DNA from: Candidatus Dadabacteria bacterium
Lineage (GTDB): Bacteria; Desulfobacterota_D; UBA1144; Nemesobacterales; Nemesobacteraceae
Assembly (NCBI GenBank): GCA_009837205.1
Contig: VXTZ01000012.1
Coordinates: 62,001 to 126,000, forward strand
Direction of reading: 5' to 3'
DNA length: 64,000 bases
The stretch's first letter is position 1. Every line of letters starts with the position of its first letter. A program made the translations under genes and the position numbers. This document shows, piece by piece, positions 42,008-50,953 of this stretch. The notes beneath the pieces are model-generated. The model worked only from the letters and a program-made list of their open reading frames with translations, had not been told where the DNA came from and made no database searches.

Positions 42008-43029
42008 CCCCGCATAAAAAAACGGAAGCGGAAACTTACCGCCAAGGCATAGCCAAAGGAGAAATACCCGCTCTTAGCAGGGCGATCACCCTTGCGGAGA
42101 GCACCCTACCCGAGCATAAAAAGCTTGCACGGGAAATAATCACGTGGTGTCTGCCGCGGTCCGGAAAATCCATAAGGGTGGGAATTACGGGTATACCCGG
42201 AGTCGGAAAGAGCAGCTTCATAGAATCTCTGGGTCTCTATTTGGCCCGCGAATGCGGAAAAAAGATAGCGGTGCTCGCAATCGATCCCACGAGCAGCGAA
42301 ACCGGGGGAAGCGTTTTGGGCGATAAACTCAGAATGCAGGAGCTTTCCCGCCATGAAAACGTCTATGTAAGGCCCTCTCCGTCGGCCGGTTCTCTGGGGG
42401 GAGTCGCAAAAAAGACAAGCGACGCCGTGATTCTCTGTGAGGCGGCAGGATTCGACACCATCTTTATAGAAACGGTGGGAGTCGGTCAGTCTGAAATTAC
42501 CTGTCACTCCATGGTCGATTTCTTCATGCTGCTCATGATTACCGGGGCGGGAGATGACATTCAGGGAATAAAAAAGGGAATAATCGAACTCGCTGACGCC
42601 GTATTGATAACCAAAGCGGACGGGAGAAACAAGAAAAAGGCGGAGCTTATGAAACAGGAAATGGAGGAGGCGCTGGGATTCCACAGACCGCCCGAATCCG
42701 GGTGGGGCCCCAGGGCTTATGCCTGCTCCTCCGTTACGGGTTACGGAATAAAGGAAATCTGGCAGTGTGTCATGGACTATGAATATCTCTGCAGAGAAAA
42801 CGGATACTTCACGGAGAAAAGAAGAAAGCAGGCCAAGTACCGCCTGCATGAAGCGCTCGTCCAGAATCTTGAAGACAGCTTTTATGAGAACTCCCTCATC
42901 AAAGAAACGCTCGGCAAAGTGGAAAAAGAAGTAATGGAAGGAAAAACGGATCCCTACACGGGAGCCGCGAATCTGCTCGATCTTTATTTTGAAAGGCTTA
43001 GTCCACCTCGGTCGGCACAAGAAAAATGA
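42004..43029 (+). CDS. meaB: Methylmalonyl-CoA mutase-associated GTPase MeaB
   Basis: MeaB (ArgK family) is a G3E GTPase that gates cofactor loading into the mutase and protects it from inactivation. The 341-residue product has the P-loop [15 protein letters not shown] near residue 60, [16 protein letters not shown], the switch III-like region [26 protein letters not shown] and the base-recognition motif ITKADG. A C-terminal dimerisation helix follows. It overlaps mutB and rimI by 4 bases each, the expected location for this chaperone. Confidence 0.96.
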   Translation: MTPHKKTEAETYRQGIAKGEIPALSRAITLAESTLPEHKKLAREIITWCLPRSGKSIRVGITGIPGVGKSSFIESLGLYLARECGKKIAVLAIDPTSSETGGSVLGDKLRMQELSRHENVYVRPSPSAGSLGGVAKKTSDAVILCEAAGFDTIFIETVGVGQSEITCHSMVDFFMLLMITGAGDDIQGIKKGIIELADAVLITKADGRNKKKAELMKQEMEEALGFHRPPESGWGPRAYACSSVTGYGIKEIWQCVMDYEYLCRENGYFTEKRRKQAKYRLHEALVQNLEDSFYENSLIKETLGKVEKEVMEGKTDPYTGAANLLDLYFERLSPPRSAQEK

Positions 43030-43499
43030 TCATAAAGGCCCTCTCACCAAAATACATAAACGAGATCGTGAAGATCGAAAACGAATCCTTCATCGCCCCG
43101 TGGCCAAAACAGGTGCTTGCGGATTACATCAAAAAATCCGGGTTTTTCTGCAATATAGCCATAAACGGAAGCGACGAAGATGTTGCAGGCTACTCAATAT
43201 CCACCCTTATCTACGACGAAATTCACGTATTCAAGATCGCCGTGGCATCTTGCCACAGGAGGAAGGGAATAGCGATTGAACTGCTCTCAGACACGTTTAA
43301 TTTTTACGAAAAGATGGGGGCTCTCTCGGTTATTCTCGAGGTAAGAACGACAAACACACCGGCGATCACGCTTTACGAAAAGCTCGGGTTTGAGATTCTT
43401 AGAACACGCAAGAACTACTATGGCAGGGGGAGAGGGGACGCCTACGTGATGGGTCTTGCGCTTGACAGCTACTATCAGAAGTTTCTCTCGGCCACGTAA
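43026..43499 (+). CDS. rimI: Ribosomal protein bS18-alanine N-acetyltransferase-like GNAT
   Basis: A 157-residue GNAT acetyltransferase. The acetyl-CoA loop is KIAVASCHRRKGIAIELL (core RRKGIA) near residue 75, and the C terminus YEKLGFEILRTRKNYYGRGRGDAYVM contains the RxNYYxxxxxDAxVM signature of RimI, which acetylates the N terminus of ribosomal protein S18. The loop reads RRKGIA rather than the common RRxGxG. The ATGA overlap with meaB shows it is translated as part of the mut operon, although no functional link is known. Its 3' end overlaps the convergent polyprenyl synthase gene by 25 bases. Confidence 0.85.
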   Translation: MIIKALSPKYINEIVKIENESFIAPWPKQVLADYIKKSGFFCNIAINGSDEDVAGYSISTLIYDEIHVFKIAVASCHRRKGIAIELLSDTFNFYEKMGALSVILEVRTTNTPAITLYEKLGFEILRTRKNYYGRGRGDAYVMGLALDSYYQKFLSAT

Positions 43500-44458
43500 T
43501 CGGCGAGGTGACCGAGGGATTCCTTATAATCGTTCTGTGGTATCTCGTCCAGAGATTTTTTCGCTTCAACCACAAACTCTTTTGCCCGCTGTCTGGTCAA
43601 ATCGACCCCGCGGTAGTGGGCTACTAGCTGCGATATCTCCGCTATCTCGGAACTGTCGAGATCATCTTCCTTGTCAAGCGTTTCGATCACTTTGCGTCTC
43701 ACGTCTTCCGGAGCGTTTTCAATTGAGTAGTAAAGCGGGAGGGTCATCTTCCGTTCAGCCAGATCCTGTCCGGTTTTTTTCCCGAACTTGTTCTCTTCAG
43801 AACAGTAGTCAAGCGCATCGTCTATAAGCTGAAACGCTATTCCTATGTTGTGCCCGTAGTGTGAAAGAGCTCTGACCGCCCCGTTTGAAGTATTCGCCAG
43901 AAGCGCCCCGGTCTCGGTCGAGCACTCAATGAGCGCGGCCGTTTTGTGGTCAATCACGGAAAAACAGAAGTCCTCCGAGATTTCGACCATCTTTCTTTCG
44001 CTCATAATCTCGAGCACATGGCCCTCGGCAAGACGAGATGAGGCCCTGGAAACCACTCTCAGGAGTTCAAGACTGCCGCAGCTGTATATAAGCTCAAGGC
44101 CCCGGGCCAGCATAAAATCCCCCACCAGTACGGTGGGCTTGTTTCCCCAAACGATATTTGAAGAAGCGTTTCCCCTTCTGAACTCCGCCTGATCAACTAC
44201 ATCGTCGTGAAAAAGGGTGCCGGCGTGGAAAAGTTCAATCCCGGCAGCTGCCGCAATCCGATCTTCCCCATCGGTAAGCCCGCAGGCGGCGCTTGAGAGA
44301 AGAACCAGAGAAGGCCTGATTCTCTTTCCTCCTCCGCCAAGCAGATACTTGGCTATTTCGTAGACCAGAGGAATATCGGATTTTATGAATTCATCGATTT
44401 TCCTCTCTGTTTCCGCAAGGCTCGGGTGAATTATCTCAATTATGTCTGAGAACTCCAT
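43475..44458 (-). CDS. Polyprenyl diphosphate synthase (octaprenyl/solanesyl type)
   Basis: A 327-residue trans-prenyltransferase that elongates farnesyl diphosphate to the long side chain of quinones. The first aspartate-rich motif is LFHDDVVDQAEFRRG near residue 85, the second is QLIDDALDYCSEENKFGK near 210, and GGGKRIRPSL near 45 binds diphosphate. The small residues just before the first motif (GTLFHDD) are typical of long-chain (IspB-like) synthases rather than FPP synthase. Product length cannot be read exactly. Starts 131 bases from cvpA on the other strand. Confidence 0.9.
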   Translation of the reverse strand: MEFSDIIEIIHPSLAETERKIDEFIKSDIPLVYEIAKYLLGGGGKRIRPSLVLLSSAACGLTDGEDRIAAAAGIELFHAGTLFHDDVVDQAEFRRGNASSNIVWGNKPTVLVGDFMLARGLELIYSCGSLELLRVVSRASSRLAEGHVLEIMSERKMVEISEDFCFSVIDHKTAALIECSTETGALLANTSNGAVRALSHYGHNIGIAFQLIDDALDYCSEENKFGKKTGQDLAERKMTLPLYYSIENAPEDVRRKVIETLDKEDDLDSSEIAEISQLVAHYRGVDLTRQRAKEFVVEAKKSLDEIPQNDYKESLGHLADYVAERNF

Positions 44459-44588
44459 CGGACGCTTAGACTATACGAACGAACCCGACAAGTCAAAGAC
44501 TGGACACCACCGTTAACCTGATGTAAGTTTCCTTTTTTAAAGGGAATTTTTCGTAAAACAGTCCGCAAGAGCGTAACGGTAAACCGAT

Positions 44589-45125
44589 TTGAACCTGTTC
44601 GATATCTTACTCTTATTCATAATCTTGGCCTGTTTCGGGGGAGGACTCAGGTCAGGCCTTATAAAGCAGTTTTTCTCACTGGCCGCCATAATAGGGGGAG
44701 CAGCCTTGGGCTTTTTCTTCTATGAGCCGCTGGGGACTATTCTGCTTGAGAAAAACATTATCGCCGAACCGAGAATCGCCGACATTCTAGGATTTCTGAT
44801 CGTAGCCTGCCTTGCGTACGTGCTTATACATTATCTTTCCCATTTCCTGACGGACCTGCTGGAAAGAGTCAGGATGGGATGGATTAACCACCTTCTCGGC
44901 GGGGCAATGGGCTTTATAATCGGTCTATTGCTCTGCTACATAATGGTAATCGGGGTCAAGCAGTTTGTGGATGAGGATGCTCCTTTCATCAAGAATTCCG
45001 TTCTGGTTCCCAAAATCATCACCGGCTATCACATTATCAGGGAACAGGCGCCGGATGATCTTGACGAGAGACTGGAAAAACTCCTAGAACTGCGGGAAGA
45101 AAAACAGAAGTCAGACTTCGAGTGA
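44589..45125 (+). CDS. CvpA family membrane protein
   Basis: A 178-residue inner-membrane protein with four hydrophobic helices (LFDILLLFIILACFGGGLRSG shown in part as LFDILLLFIILAC, LAAIIGGAALGFFFYEPLG, ILGFLIVACLAYVLIHYL, LLGGAMGFIIGLLLCYIMVIG) and a charged, helical C-tail (EKLLELREEKQKSDFE). It follows the CvpA pattern with the GLxxGxIRx region after helix 1 (RSGLIKQFFS). CvpA is linked to colicin V production and envelope integrity in E. coli. The TTG start at 44589 gives the family N terminus; the ribosome site is weak. A terminator follows. Confidence 0.82.
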   Translation: MNLFDILLLFIILACFGGGLRSGLIKQFFSLAAIIGGAALGFFFYEPLGTILLEKNIIAEPRIADILGFLIVACLAYVLIHYLSHFLTDLLERVRMGWINHLLGGAMGFIIGLLLCYIMVIGVKQFVDEDAPFIKNSVLVPKIITGYHIIREQAPDDLDERLEKLLELREEKQKSDFE

Positions 45126-45164
45126 GAGAGGATGAATCGCGGAATTCTCATAGCAGTTTCCCCC

Positions 45165-45183
45165 GCGGCTCCGAGCCGCTTTT
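45165..45183 (+). terminator. Rho-independent terminator after cvpA
   Basis: GCGGCT (45165-45170), a CCG loop and AGCCGC (45174-45179) form a compact GC hairpin directly followed by TTTT. Confidence 0.7.
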
Positions 45184-45308
45184 GAGGCCGAAGCGCTGTT
45201 TCTTCAATCACCGTTAATCAATACCCACTTAATTAACTGCGCTGATTCAGTTAAACTCTTATTTGAAGAGGGTTTTGTCCATGGCCTTTCTCTAGAACAA
45301 CTCGCGAC

Positions 45309-46328
45309 ATGGTTTCGATAACTACTCTTGACGAATTTATCATAAGAAATCAGTATGAATTCCCCTATTCCACCGGGGAGCTCTCCAGGCTGCTTCGGGA
45401 TATAGGATTCGCAGCGAAAATAGTTCACAGGGAAGTAAACAAAGCCGGTTTGGTTGCGGATATCCTGGGCAAAACGGGCCAGGTAAACATCCAGGGAGAA
45501 GAGGTAAGAAAACTCGATTCCTACGCGAACGAAAAGTTTCTGACCGCGCTTGAACATGGCGGAGAATGCGCGGGGGTAGCGTCTGAGGAAAACGAGGATT
45601 TCATAGCATTTTCCGACGAGAACTCGAGAAACTCAAAATACGTCATAGCCATCGATCCTCTCGACGGATCCTCTAACATAGACGTAAACGTATCGGTTGG
45701 AACCATATTCTCCGTATACAGAAGAACGTCAAAGATGTTTTCCCCGTGTCTCAAGGAGGATTTTCTGCAGCCGGGCAAGGCCCAGACGGCCGCCGGATAC
45801 ATAATATACGGTTCTTCGACCATGCTGGTGTACACCACCGGCCACGGAGTAAACGGGTTTACCCTTGACCCGTCGATAGGAGAGTTCTGCCTCTCCCATC
45901 CGAACATAAAGATCCCGAGCCACGGCAATATTTTCTCGGTCAACTACTATAACTACTCGAAATTCCCCGGCAGAGTAAAGGAGTATCTCGATCACTGCAG
46001 AGACGGAGACGGCAATTCCAGACTTTCCCTTAGATACGTCGGGTCCATGGTAGCAGATATACACAGGAACCTGCTCAAGGGAGGAATATTTCTTTATCCG
46101 AAAACCTCAGACTCTCCCAACGGAAAACTCAGGCTTCTCTACGAGTGCAACCCGATGGCCTTCATCGTGGAACAGGCCGGAGGAGCGTCGTCAAGCGGAA
46201 CGGAAAGAACTCTTGACATTCAGCCGACGGAACTTCACCAGAGAACCCCCATATATATAGGTTCCTACAACATGGTAAGTAAGTTCCTCAACTTCTTGAA
46301 GGACACCAAAAAACCTGAGGAGGAGTAA
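45309..46328 (+). CDS. fbp: Fructose-1,6-bisphosphatase, class I
   Basis: The gluconeogenic enzyme that hydrolyses fructose-1,6-bisphosphate, 339 residues. The metal-binding loop [21 protein letters not shown] is at about 114-134 (core [10 protein letters not shown]), with [10 protein letters not shown] before it, and the sugar-phosphate site [19 protein letters not shown] and [16 protein letters not shown] after it. It lies 2 bases before the LLM gene on the same strand and converges, beyond that gene, on fbaB-pgk-gap. A small CTCTT/AAGAG hairpin lies about 45 bases upstream of the start. Confidence 0.97.
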   Translation: MVSITTLDEFIIRNQYEFPYSTGELSRLLRDIGFAAKIVHREVNKAGLVADILGKTGQVNIQGEEVRKLDSYANEKFLTALEHGGECAGVASEENEDFIAFSDENSRNSKYVIAIDPLDGSSNIDVNVSVGTIFSVYRRTSKMFSPCLKEDFLQPGKAQTAAGYIIYGSSTMLVYTTGHGVNGFTLDPSIGEFCLSHPNIKIPSHGNIFSVNYYNYSKFPGRVKEYLDHCRDGDGNSRLSLRYVGSMVADIHRNLLKGGIFLYPKTSDSPNGKLRLLYECNPMAFIVEQAGGASSSGTERTLDIQPTELHQRTPIYIGSYNMVSKFLNFLKDTKKPEEE

Positions 46329-46330
46329 AG

Positions 46331-47374
46331 ATGGGTGAAAAAATAAACTTCGGGCTTACCGCCCCCCTTCCGGGAAAACCGGTTACGGAACTTGTGGACT
46401 TCGCCGTCCGCTGCGAGGAGGCCGGTTTCGACGCCGTGTGGTATCCAGACCACATACTGTTTATGGCGAAAAAACTGACTCCCGAAGTATGGTCGGTAAT
46501 CACAGCCGCAGCGGTAAAGACGGACAGAATCCGCCTTGGAGCCATAGGGGACCCCCACAGATCTCATCCCGCGATGTTCGCCCACAGACTCGCGACCATA
46601 GACAACCTCTCTGGGGGAAGAGCGTTCAGCTGCCTTGGGTACGGGGAAAAAATGAATCTCGACTACTACGGCATAAGCTGGAACAGGCCTCTTGCACGTC
46701 TTAGGGAATCCGTGCCGCTTATGAGGCGGCTTTGGGCCGGGGAAACGGTAACCTTCCAGGGAGAATTCTTCTCTCTCAGCGAAGCCGAAGTAAGGGTAAG
46801 CCCCGTTAACGGAAAGGACGTTCCCGTATACATAGCCGCGACCGGACCGAAGGCTCTCGGGGTCGCAGGCGCACTCGGAAACGGATGGGTAACAAACGCA
46901 ATGCCTACATGGGTTTTTTCGAGCAAACTCGCCGAGGTGGAAAAAACCATGGGAGAGAACGCCGCCGCAGAGAACTTTGAGAAGTGCATATATATTTTCG
47001 TGTCCGTCGCCAAGGATAAGGACACCGCCTACGAAACCCTTGACAGAATAAAGCACGCTATAATCTGGCCCGACGTGATAGAGGAAGCCGGGTACGACCT
47101 CGAAATAGAACCGCAGTACAAAGGGCTTTCCTATACGAGCATAATGCCCAACGATCAGGACATGCTAGCAAGATTCAGGCAGATGGGAGAAAAATACTAT
47201 ACGAGGGAGATACTGTCTGACTTCGTTATATACGGAACGGCCGGCGACGCGATAAAAAGGTTCGAAGAATATATAGAAGCCGGAGTCACCCACTTCATAA
47301 TCAGGGATTTCAGCCCTGACCTGGAATACTCCTTCAATGCCCTTGCGGGAGAAGTAATAGGTCACTTCAGGTAG
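46331..47374 (+). CDS. LLM-class (luciferase-like) oxidoreductase, probably F420-dependent
   Basis: A 347-residue TIM-barrel enzyme of the luciferase-like monooxygenase superfamily. The pattern FGLTAPLPGKPVTELVDFA then CEEAGFDAVWYPDHI, RLGAIGDPHRSHPAMFAHRLATID-type strands (core HPAMFAHRLATID) and GRAFSCLGYGE agrees with F420-dependent reductases and dehydrogenases such as methylene-tetrahydromethanopterin reductase-like proteins. cofE at 57.5 kb shows that F420 is likely made, which supports but does not prove F420 over FMN use. The substrate is unknown. Two bases behind fbp, 14 bases from the convergent fbaB stop. Confidence 0.82.
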   Translation: MGEKINFGLTAPLPGKPVTELVDFAVRCEEAGFDAVWYPDHILFMAKKLTPEVWSVITAAAVKTDRIRLGAIGDPHRSHPAMFAHRLATIDNLSGGRAFSCLGYGEKMNLDYYGISWNRPLARLRESVPLMRRLWAGETVTFQGEFFSLSEAEVRVSPVNGKDVPVYIAATGPKALGVAGALGNGWVTNAMPTWVFSSKLAEVEKTMGENAAAENFEKCIYIFVSVAKDKDTAYETLDRIKHAIIWPDVIEEAGYDLEIEPQYKGLSYTSIMPNDQDMLARFRQMGEKYYTREILSDFVIYGTAGDAIKRFEEYIEAGVTHFIIRDFSPDLEYSFNALAGEVIGHFR

Positions 47375-47388
47375 AGACCCGAGACTGC

Positions 47389-48462
47389 TCAGGCAATCGT
47401 GATTTCCCGCTCCAAGTAGACGTTCTGAACACTCTTTAGAAGCGCTACCCCTTCCTTAAAGGGTTTCTGGAAAGACTTCCTTCCGCTTATCAGCCCCATC
47501 CCTCCGGCCCTTTTATTTACAATGGCGGTTCTTACCGCGTCTGCAAGATCGTCCGAACCCGATGCGCCTCCCGAATTTATCAGCCCCAGTCTCCCCATGT
47601 AGCAGTTCGCGACCTGGTAGCGGGTAAGGTCTATGGGATGGTCAGAGGTAAGATCTGAATAAACCCTATCGTGGGTTTTTCCGAAGGAGAGAGCCGTAAA
47701 GCCTCCGTTGTTCTCCGGGAGCTTCTGCTTGACTATATCTGCCCCTATGGTCGCCGAGAGGTGATTCGCCTGTCCCGTAAGATCAGCCGAAACATGGTAA
47801 TCGGCCTCGTCCTGCTTGAAAGCCGGGTTTCTCAGATAAGCCCAGAGTATGGTCGCAAGCCCCAAGGAATGGGCGTGGCTGAAAACCTCCGATATTTCCT
47901 GGATCTGGCGGGAGCTTTCCTCGGAACCGAAATATACAGTCGCCCCAATTGCCACTGCCCCCATCTGAAAGGCCTGATCCACGTTTCCGAAAAGAATCTG
48001 GTCAAAGGTATTAGGATAGCTCAGAAGCTCATTGTGGTTGACCTTGGCTATAAAAGGAATCTTGTGCGCGTATTTTCTTGAGACCGAACCCAGCGCTCCC
48101 ACAGTCGAGGCAACGGCGTTACATCCCCCCTCCATGGCAAGCTTCACTATGTTCTCCGGATCGAAATACATGGGATTCACCGCAAAAGATGCTCCCGCGG
48201 AGTGCTCAACTCCTTGGTCTACCGGCAGAATTGATACGTATCCCGTTCCCCCTAGGCGCCCGTGGTCAAGGATGGTCTGCAGGTTCCTTATCACGGCGGG
48301 CGATCGGTCGTTCTGCACGAATACCTCGTCCACGTAGTCCGGGCCGGGAAGATAAAGGTCTTTTTTGCTTATCGTAGTGCACTTGTGACCGAGCAGGTAT
48401 TTCAAGTCCGCTCCCAGCACCGCCTCTATATCACTGATTTTCTTGAGTTCCTTTATGGCCAT
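47389..48462 (-). CDS. fbaB: Fructose-bisphosphate aldolase, class I (DhnA/FbaB type)
   Basis: A 357-residue Schiff-base aldolase that cleaves or forms fructose-1,6-bisphosphate. The segments [28 protein letters not shown] (with a lysine on the barrel), [13 protein letters not shown] and [14 protein letters not shown] are those of the bacterial/archaeal DhnA-type class I group rather than the metal-dependent class II. The C terminus [14 protein letters not shown] and [12 protein letters not shown] contributes the phosphate site. It is the last of the gap-pgk-fbaB run, 56 bases behind pgk. Confidence 0.93.
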   Translation of the reverse strand: MAIKELKKISDIEAVLGADLKYLLGHKCTTISKKDLYLPGPDYVDEVFVQNDRSPAVIRNLQTILDHGRLGGTGYVSILPVDQGVEHSAGASFAVNPMYFDPENIVKLAMEGGCNAVASTVGALGSVSRKYAHKIPFIAKVNHNELLSYPNTFDQILFGNVDQAFQMGAVAIGATVYFGSEESSRQIQEISEVFSHAHSLGLATILWAYLRNPAFKQDEADYHVSADLTGQANHLSATIGADIVKQKLPENNGGFTALSFGKTHDRVYSDLTSDHPIDLTRYQVANCYMGRLGLINSGGASGSDDLADAVRTAIVNKRAGGMGLISGRKSFQKPFKEGVALLKSVQNVYLEREITIA

Positions 48463-48518
48463 GGGTTCTCCCTTGAAAAAATCTTAAGATCCTACTGAAA
48501 TAGATACCTGATCGGGCT

Positions 48519-49718
48519 CTAGCTGTCACTGAGAATCGATATTCCCGGAAGGTCTACCCCGCCTAGGAATTCAAAACAGGCCCCGCCCCCGGTTGACACG
48601 TGGGTCGCTTCGGAGAACTTGACCCCGGACTTTTTAAGTGACGCCACGCTGTCTCCTCCTCCGAGAACCGTGGTGGCCCCTCTCCATGTGGCAAGCGCAA
48701 ACGACCTGGCAATGGCGCTTGTGCCGTTTGAAAAATCGTCCACCTCGAAAAATCCCATGGGACCGTTCCAGAAAACCGTGCCTTCCCCTTTTATATGCGA
48801 GGTGAATTTCTCTACAGTCTTCGGCCCTATGTCAAAAGCCGTCATGTCATCGGGAATCTCCGCGCCCGTAACCACTACACGCATTTTTCTGCCGCCGGCG
48901 GCCTCAGCCATCACGTGATCAACAGGAAGAAGGATTTTTTCCTTGTAGGTTTCAAGGGCTTCCCGGGCCCAGCAAATCATCTCCTTCTCCACGGAACATT
49001 TCCCGACGCTAACTCCGCGCGCCGCAAGAAAAGTATAAGCCACCCCGCCGCCCACAAGAACCCTGTCCGCCTTTTTTATTATGTTCTTGAGTGCCCCCAT
49101 CTTGTCCTTTATCTTCATGCCCCCGACAATGACTAAGTAGGGTTTTTTGGGTCTCCTTATTAAACGGCTCAGGAACTTTATTTCGTTTCCCACCATAAGA
49201 CCCGCGAGCTTTTTCTCGAAGTGAGCGGTCATTCCGTAGGTGGAGGCGTGGGCCCTGTGCGAGGTGCCGAAAGCTTCGTTCACGTATATATCGGCCAAAG
49301 AGGCCAGCTTCCGCGAGAAATCCGCATCGTTTTCCGCTTCTTCATTGTGATATCTTAGGTTCTCAAGGAGCATTACCTCGCCGTTTTTGAGTTTCTTGGA
49401 GGCGTTCTCAACCTTCCTGCCGACAACCGCGCCCGGAAAACGAACCTTGATCCCCAGAAACTCGTTAAGCCTCTCCGCCACCGGAGCCATTGAAAGATCT
49501 TCTATCATGCGTCCTTTCGGTCTTCCCATGTGGGAAGCAAGTATTACCCTAGCCCCGCATCTTGTAAGGTAATCGATCGTGGGGATAGTGCGTCTTATCC
49601 TGTAGTCTTCAGTTATCTTTCCGCCGTTTACGGGAACGTTGAAGTCAACCCTTACAAAAACTCTTTTCCCCTCGTACTCCGAGCAGGGAAGGTCGGTCAC
49701 AAGAAGCTTTTTCTTCAA
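48519..49718 (-). CDS. pgk: Phosphoglycerate kinase
   Basis: Transfers phosphate between 1,3-bisphosphoglycerate and ADP. The 399-residue protein has KRVFVRVDFNVPV at the N terminus, ILASHMGRPKG, the substrate arginine region VNEAFGTSHRAHAS, the hinge part and the nucleotide-binding VFWNGPMGFFE and VLGGGDSVASLKK near 340-365. It overlaps the stop of gap by 4 bases, so translation is coupled. Normal length and motifs, nothing odd. Confidence 0.98.
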   Translation of the reverse strand: MKKKLLVTDLPCSEYEGKRVFVRVDFNVPVNGGKITEDYRIRRTIPTIDYLTRCGARVILASHMGRPKGRMIEDLSMAPVAERLNEFLGIKVRFPGAVVGRKVENASKKLKNGEVMLLENLRYHNEEAENDADFSRKLASLADIYVNEAFGTSHRAHASTYGMTAHFEKKLAGLMVGNEIKFLSRLIRRPKKPYLVIVGGMKIKDKMGALKNIIKKADRVLVGGGVAYTFLAARGVSVGKCSVEKEMICWAREALETYKEKILLPVDHVMAEAAGGRKMRVVVTGAEIPDDMTAFDIGPKTVEKFTSHIKGEGTVFWNGPMGFFEVDDFSNGTSAIARSFALATWRGATTVLGGGDSVASLKKSGVKFSEATHVSTGGGACFEFLGGVDLPGISILSDS

Positions 49719-50722
49719 AGCGTTTCCCCCACGAGTTCTATAAGATCAACTACCCTGGAAGTGTATCCGTACTCGTTGTCGTACCAAGCGACAACCTTGA
49801 CCAGATTATCCTCCACCACTGAAGTCAGCATTGAGTCAAAAGAGCAGGAATGGGTATCTCCCACAAGATCAGAAGAAACGATTTCGTCCTCGACGTAGGC
49901 AAGGTAACCGCTAAGCGTTCCTTCGGCCGCTTCCTTGAATTTGGAATTCACATCATCTGCAGAAGTTCCTTTTTCCACTTCGCAGGTAAAATCCACAAGC
50001 GACACGTTGGGCGTGGGCACCCGTACAGCGACCGCAGAGAGTTTCCCCTTAAGCTCCGGAAAGACAAGCTGTATGGCGTTTGCCGCTCCCGTGCTGGTAG
50101 GAATAATGGAGAGTGCAGCCGCTCTTGCCCTTCTTTTATCCTTATGCGGAGTGTCGAGTATCCTCTGATCGTTCGTATAGGAATGTATCGTGGTCATCTC
50201 CCCACGCCTGATCGAGAAATTTTCGTGGAGAACCTTGACCAGCAGGCCGAAGCAGTTGGTCGTGCAGGACGCATTTGAAATCACATCGTGACCTTCGGGC
50301 TCGTAGTCGTCATCGTTTATGCCCATTACCGTAGTAAAATCCACCTTGCCGCTTGCCGGCGCAGTAATTATCACCTTTTTCACGGTCTCACCCATGTGCG
50401 CCGCGGCGGCCTCGCGGGTTCTGAAAATGCCGCTTGCCTCCGCTATAACCTGTGCTCCCGTCTCGGCCCAGGGAATATTCGCAGGGTTTCTCTCCGAAAA
50501 CACCCTTATGAACTTTCCATCTACGGTTATTCCCTCGCCGTTGCACTCGACCTCTCCCGGATAGCGGCCGAATACTGAATCGTACTTGAAAAGATGAGCC
50601 AGGGTTTCGGTGTCCGTAATATCGTTTATGCCCACGAATTCAAGGTCTTCTCTGCCAAGACCGATTCTGAGTACATGCCTTCCTATTCTTCCAAACCCGT
50701 TTATTCCAACCCTGATGGACAT
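49715..50722 (-). CDS. gap: Glyceraldehyde-3-phosphate dehydrogenase, type I
   Basis: NAD(P)-dependent dehydrogenase of glycolysis, 335 residues. The Rossmann motif VGINGFGRIGRHVLR opens the protein, the catalytic cysteine is in SNASCTTNCFG near residue 150, and the WYDNEYGYTSRVVDLI C terminus is standard. An aspartate after the second strand (GINDITD) favours NAD. The ATG at 50722 has GGAGG 7 bases upstream; the longer frame to 50758 is unsupported. It is the promoter-proximal gene of gap-pgk-fbaB. Confidence 0.98.
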   Translation of the reverse strand: MSIRVGINGFGRIGRHVLRIGLGREDLEFVGINDITDTETLAHLFKYDSVFGRYPGEVECNGEGITVDGKFIRVFSERNPANIPWAETGAQVIAEASGIFRTREAAAAHMGETVKKVIITAPASGKVDFTTVMGINDDDYEPEGHDVISNASCTTNCFGLLVKVLHENFSIRRGEMTTIHSYTNDQRILDTPHKDKRRARAAALSIIPTSTGAANAIQLVFPELKGKLSAVAVRVPTPNVSLVDFTCEVEKGTSADDVNSKFKEAAEGTLSGYLAYVEDEIVSSDLVGDTHSCSFDSMLTSVVEDNLVKVVAWYDNEYGYTSRVVDLIELVGETL

Positions 50723-50760
50723 CACAAAACCTCCGAAACTTGACTTTGAACTTCGCAAAA

Positions 50761-50789
50761 ACTATACACTTGCCTGCTGTTAGTCAATA
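50761..50789 (-). promoter_or_regulatory. Candidate promoter for gap-pgk-fbaB
   Basis: Minus strand TATTGA (50784-50789), 17-base spacer, TATAGT (50761-50766). An overlapping TTGACT gives a 15-base spacer. Initiation would fall about 30 bases before the gap start. Confidence 0.5.
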
Positions 50790-50953
50790 GAGAAATCAAT
50801 TTGAAAAGAATACCGTATTTCGTCGCGTGACTGAATCACCCTAACGGATACACGAACACCAAGCATAACGGTTCTTAATCGGTCTCTTCCGCCCGATCTT
50901 CAGTCGCCGAGCCCCCCAGAAGCACTTTTGTAATTGTACAGGGTACTTAGTCA

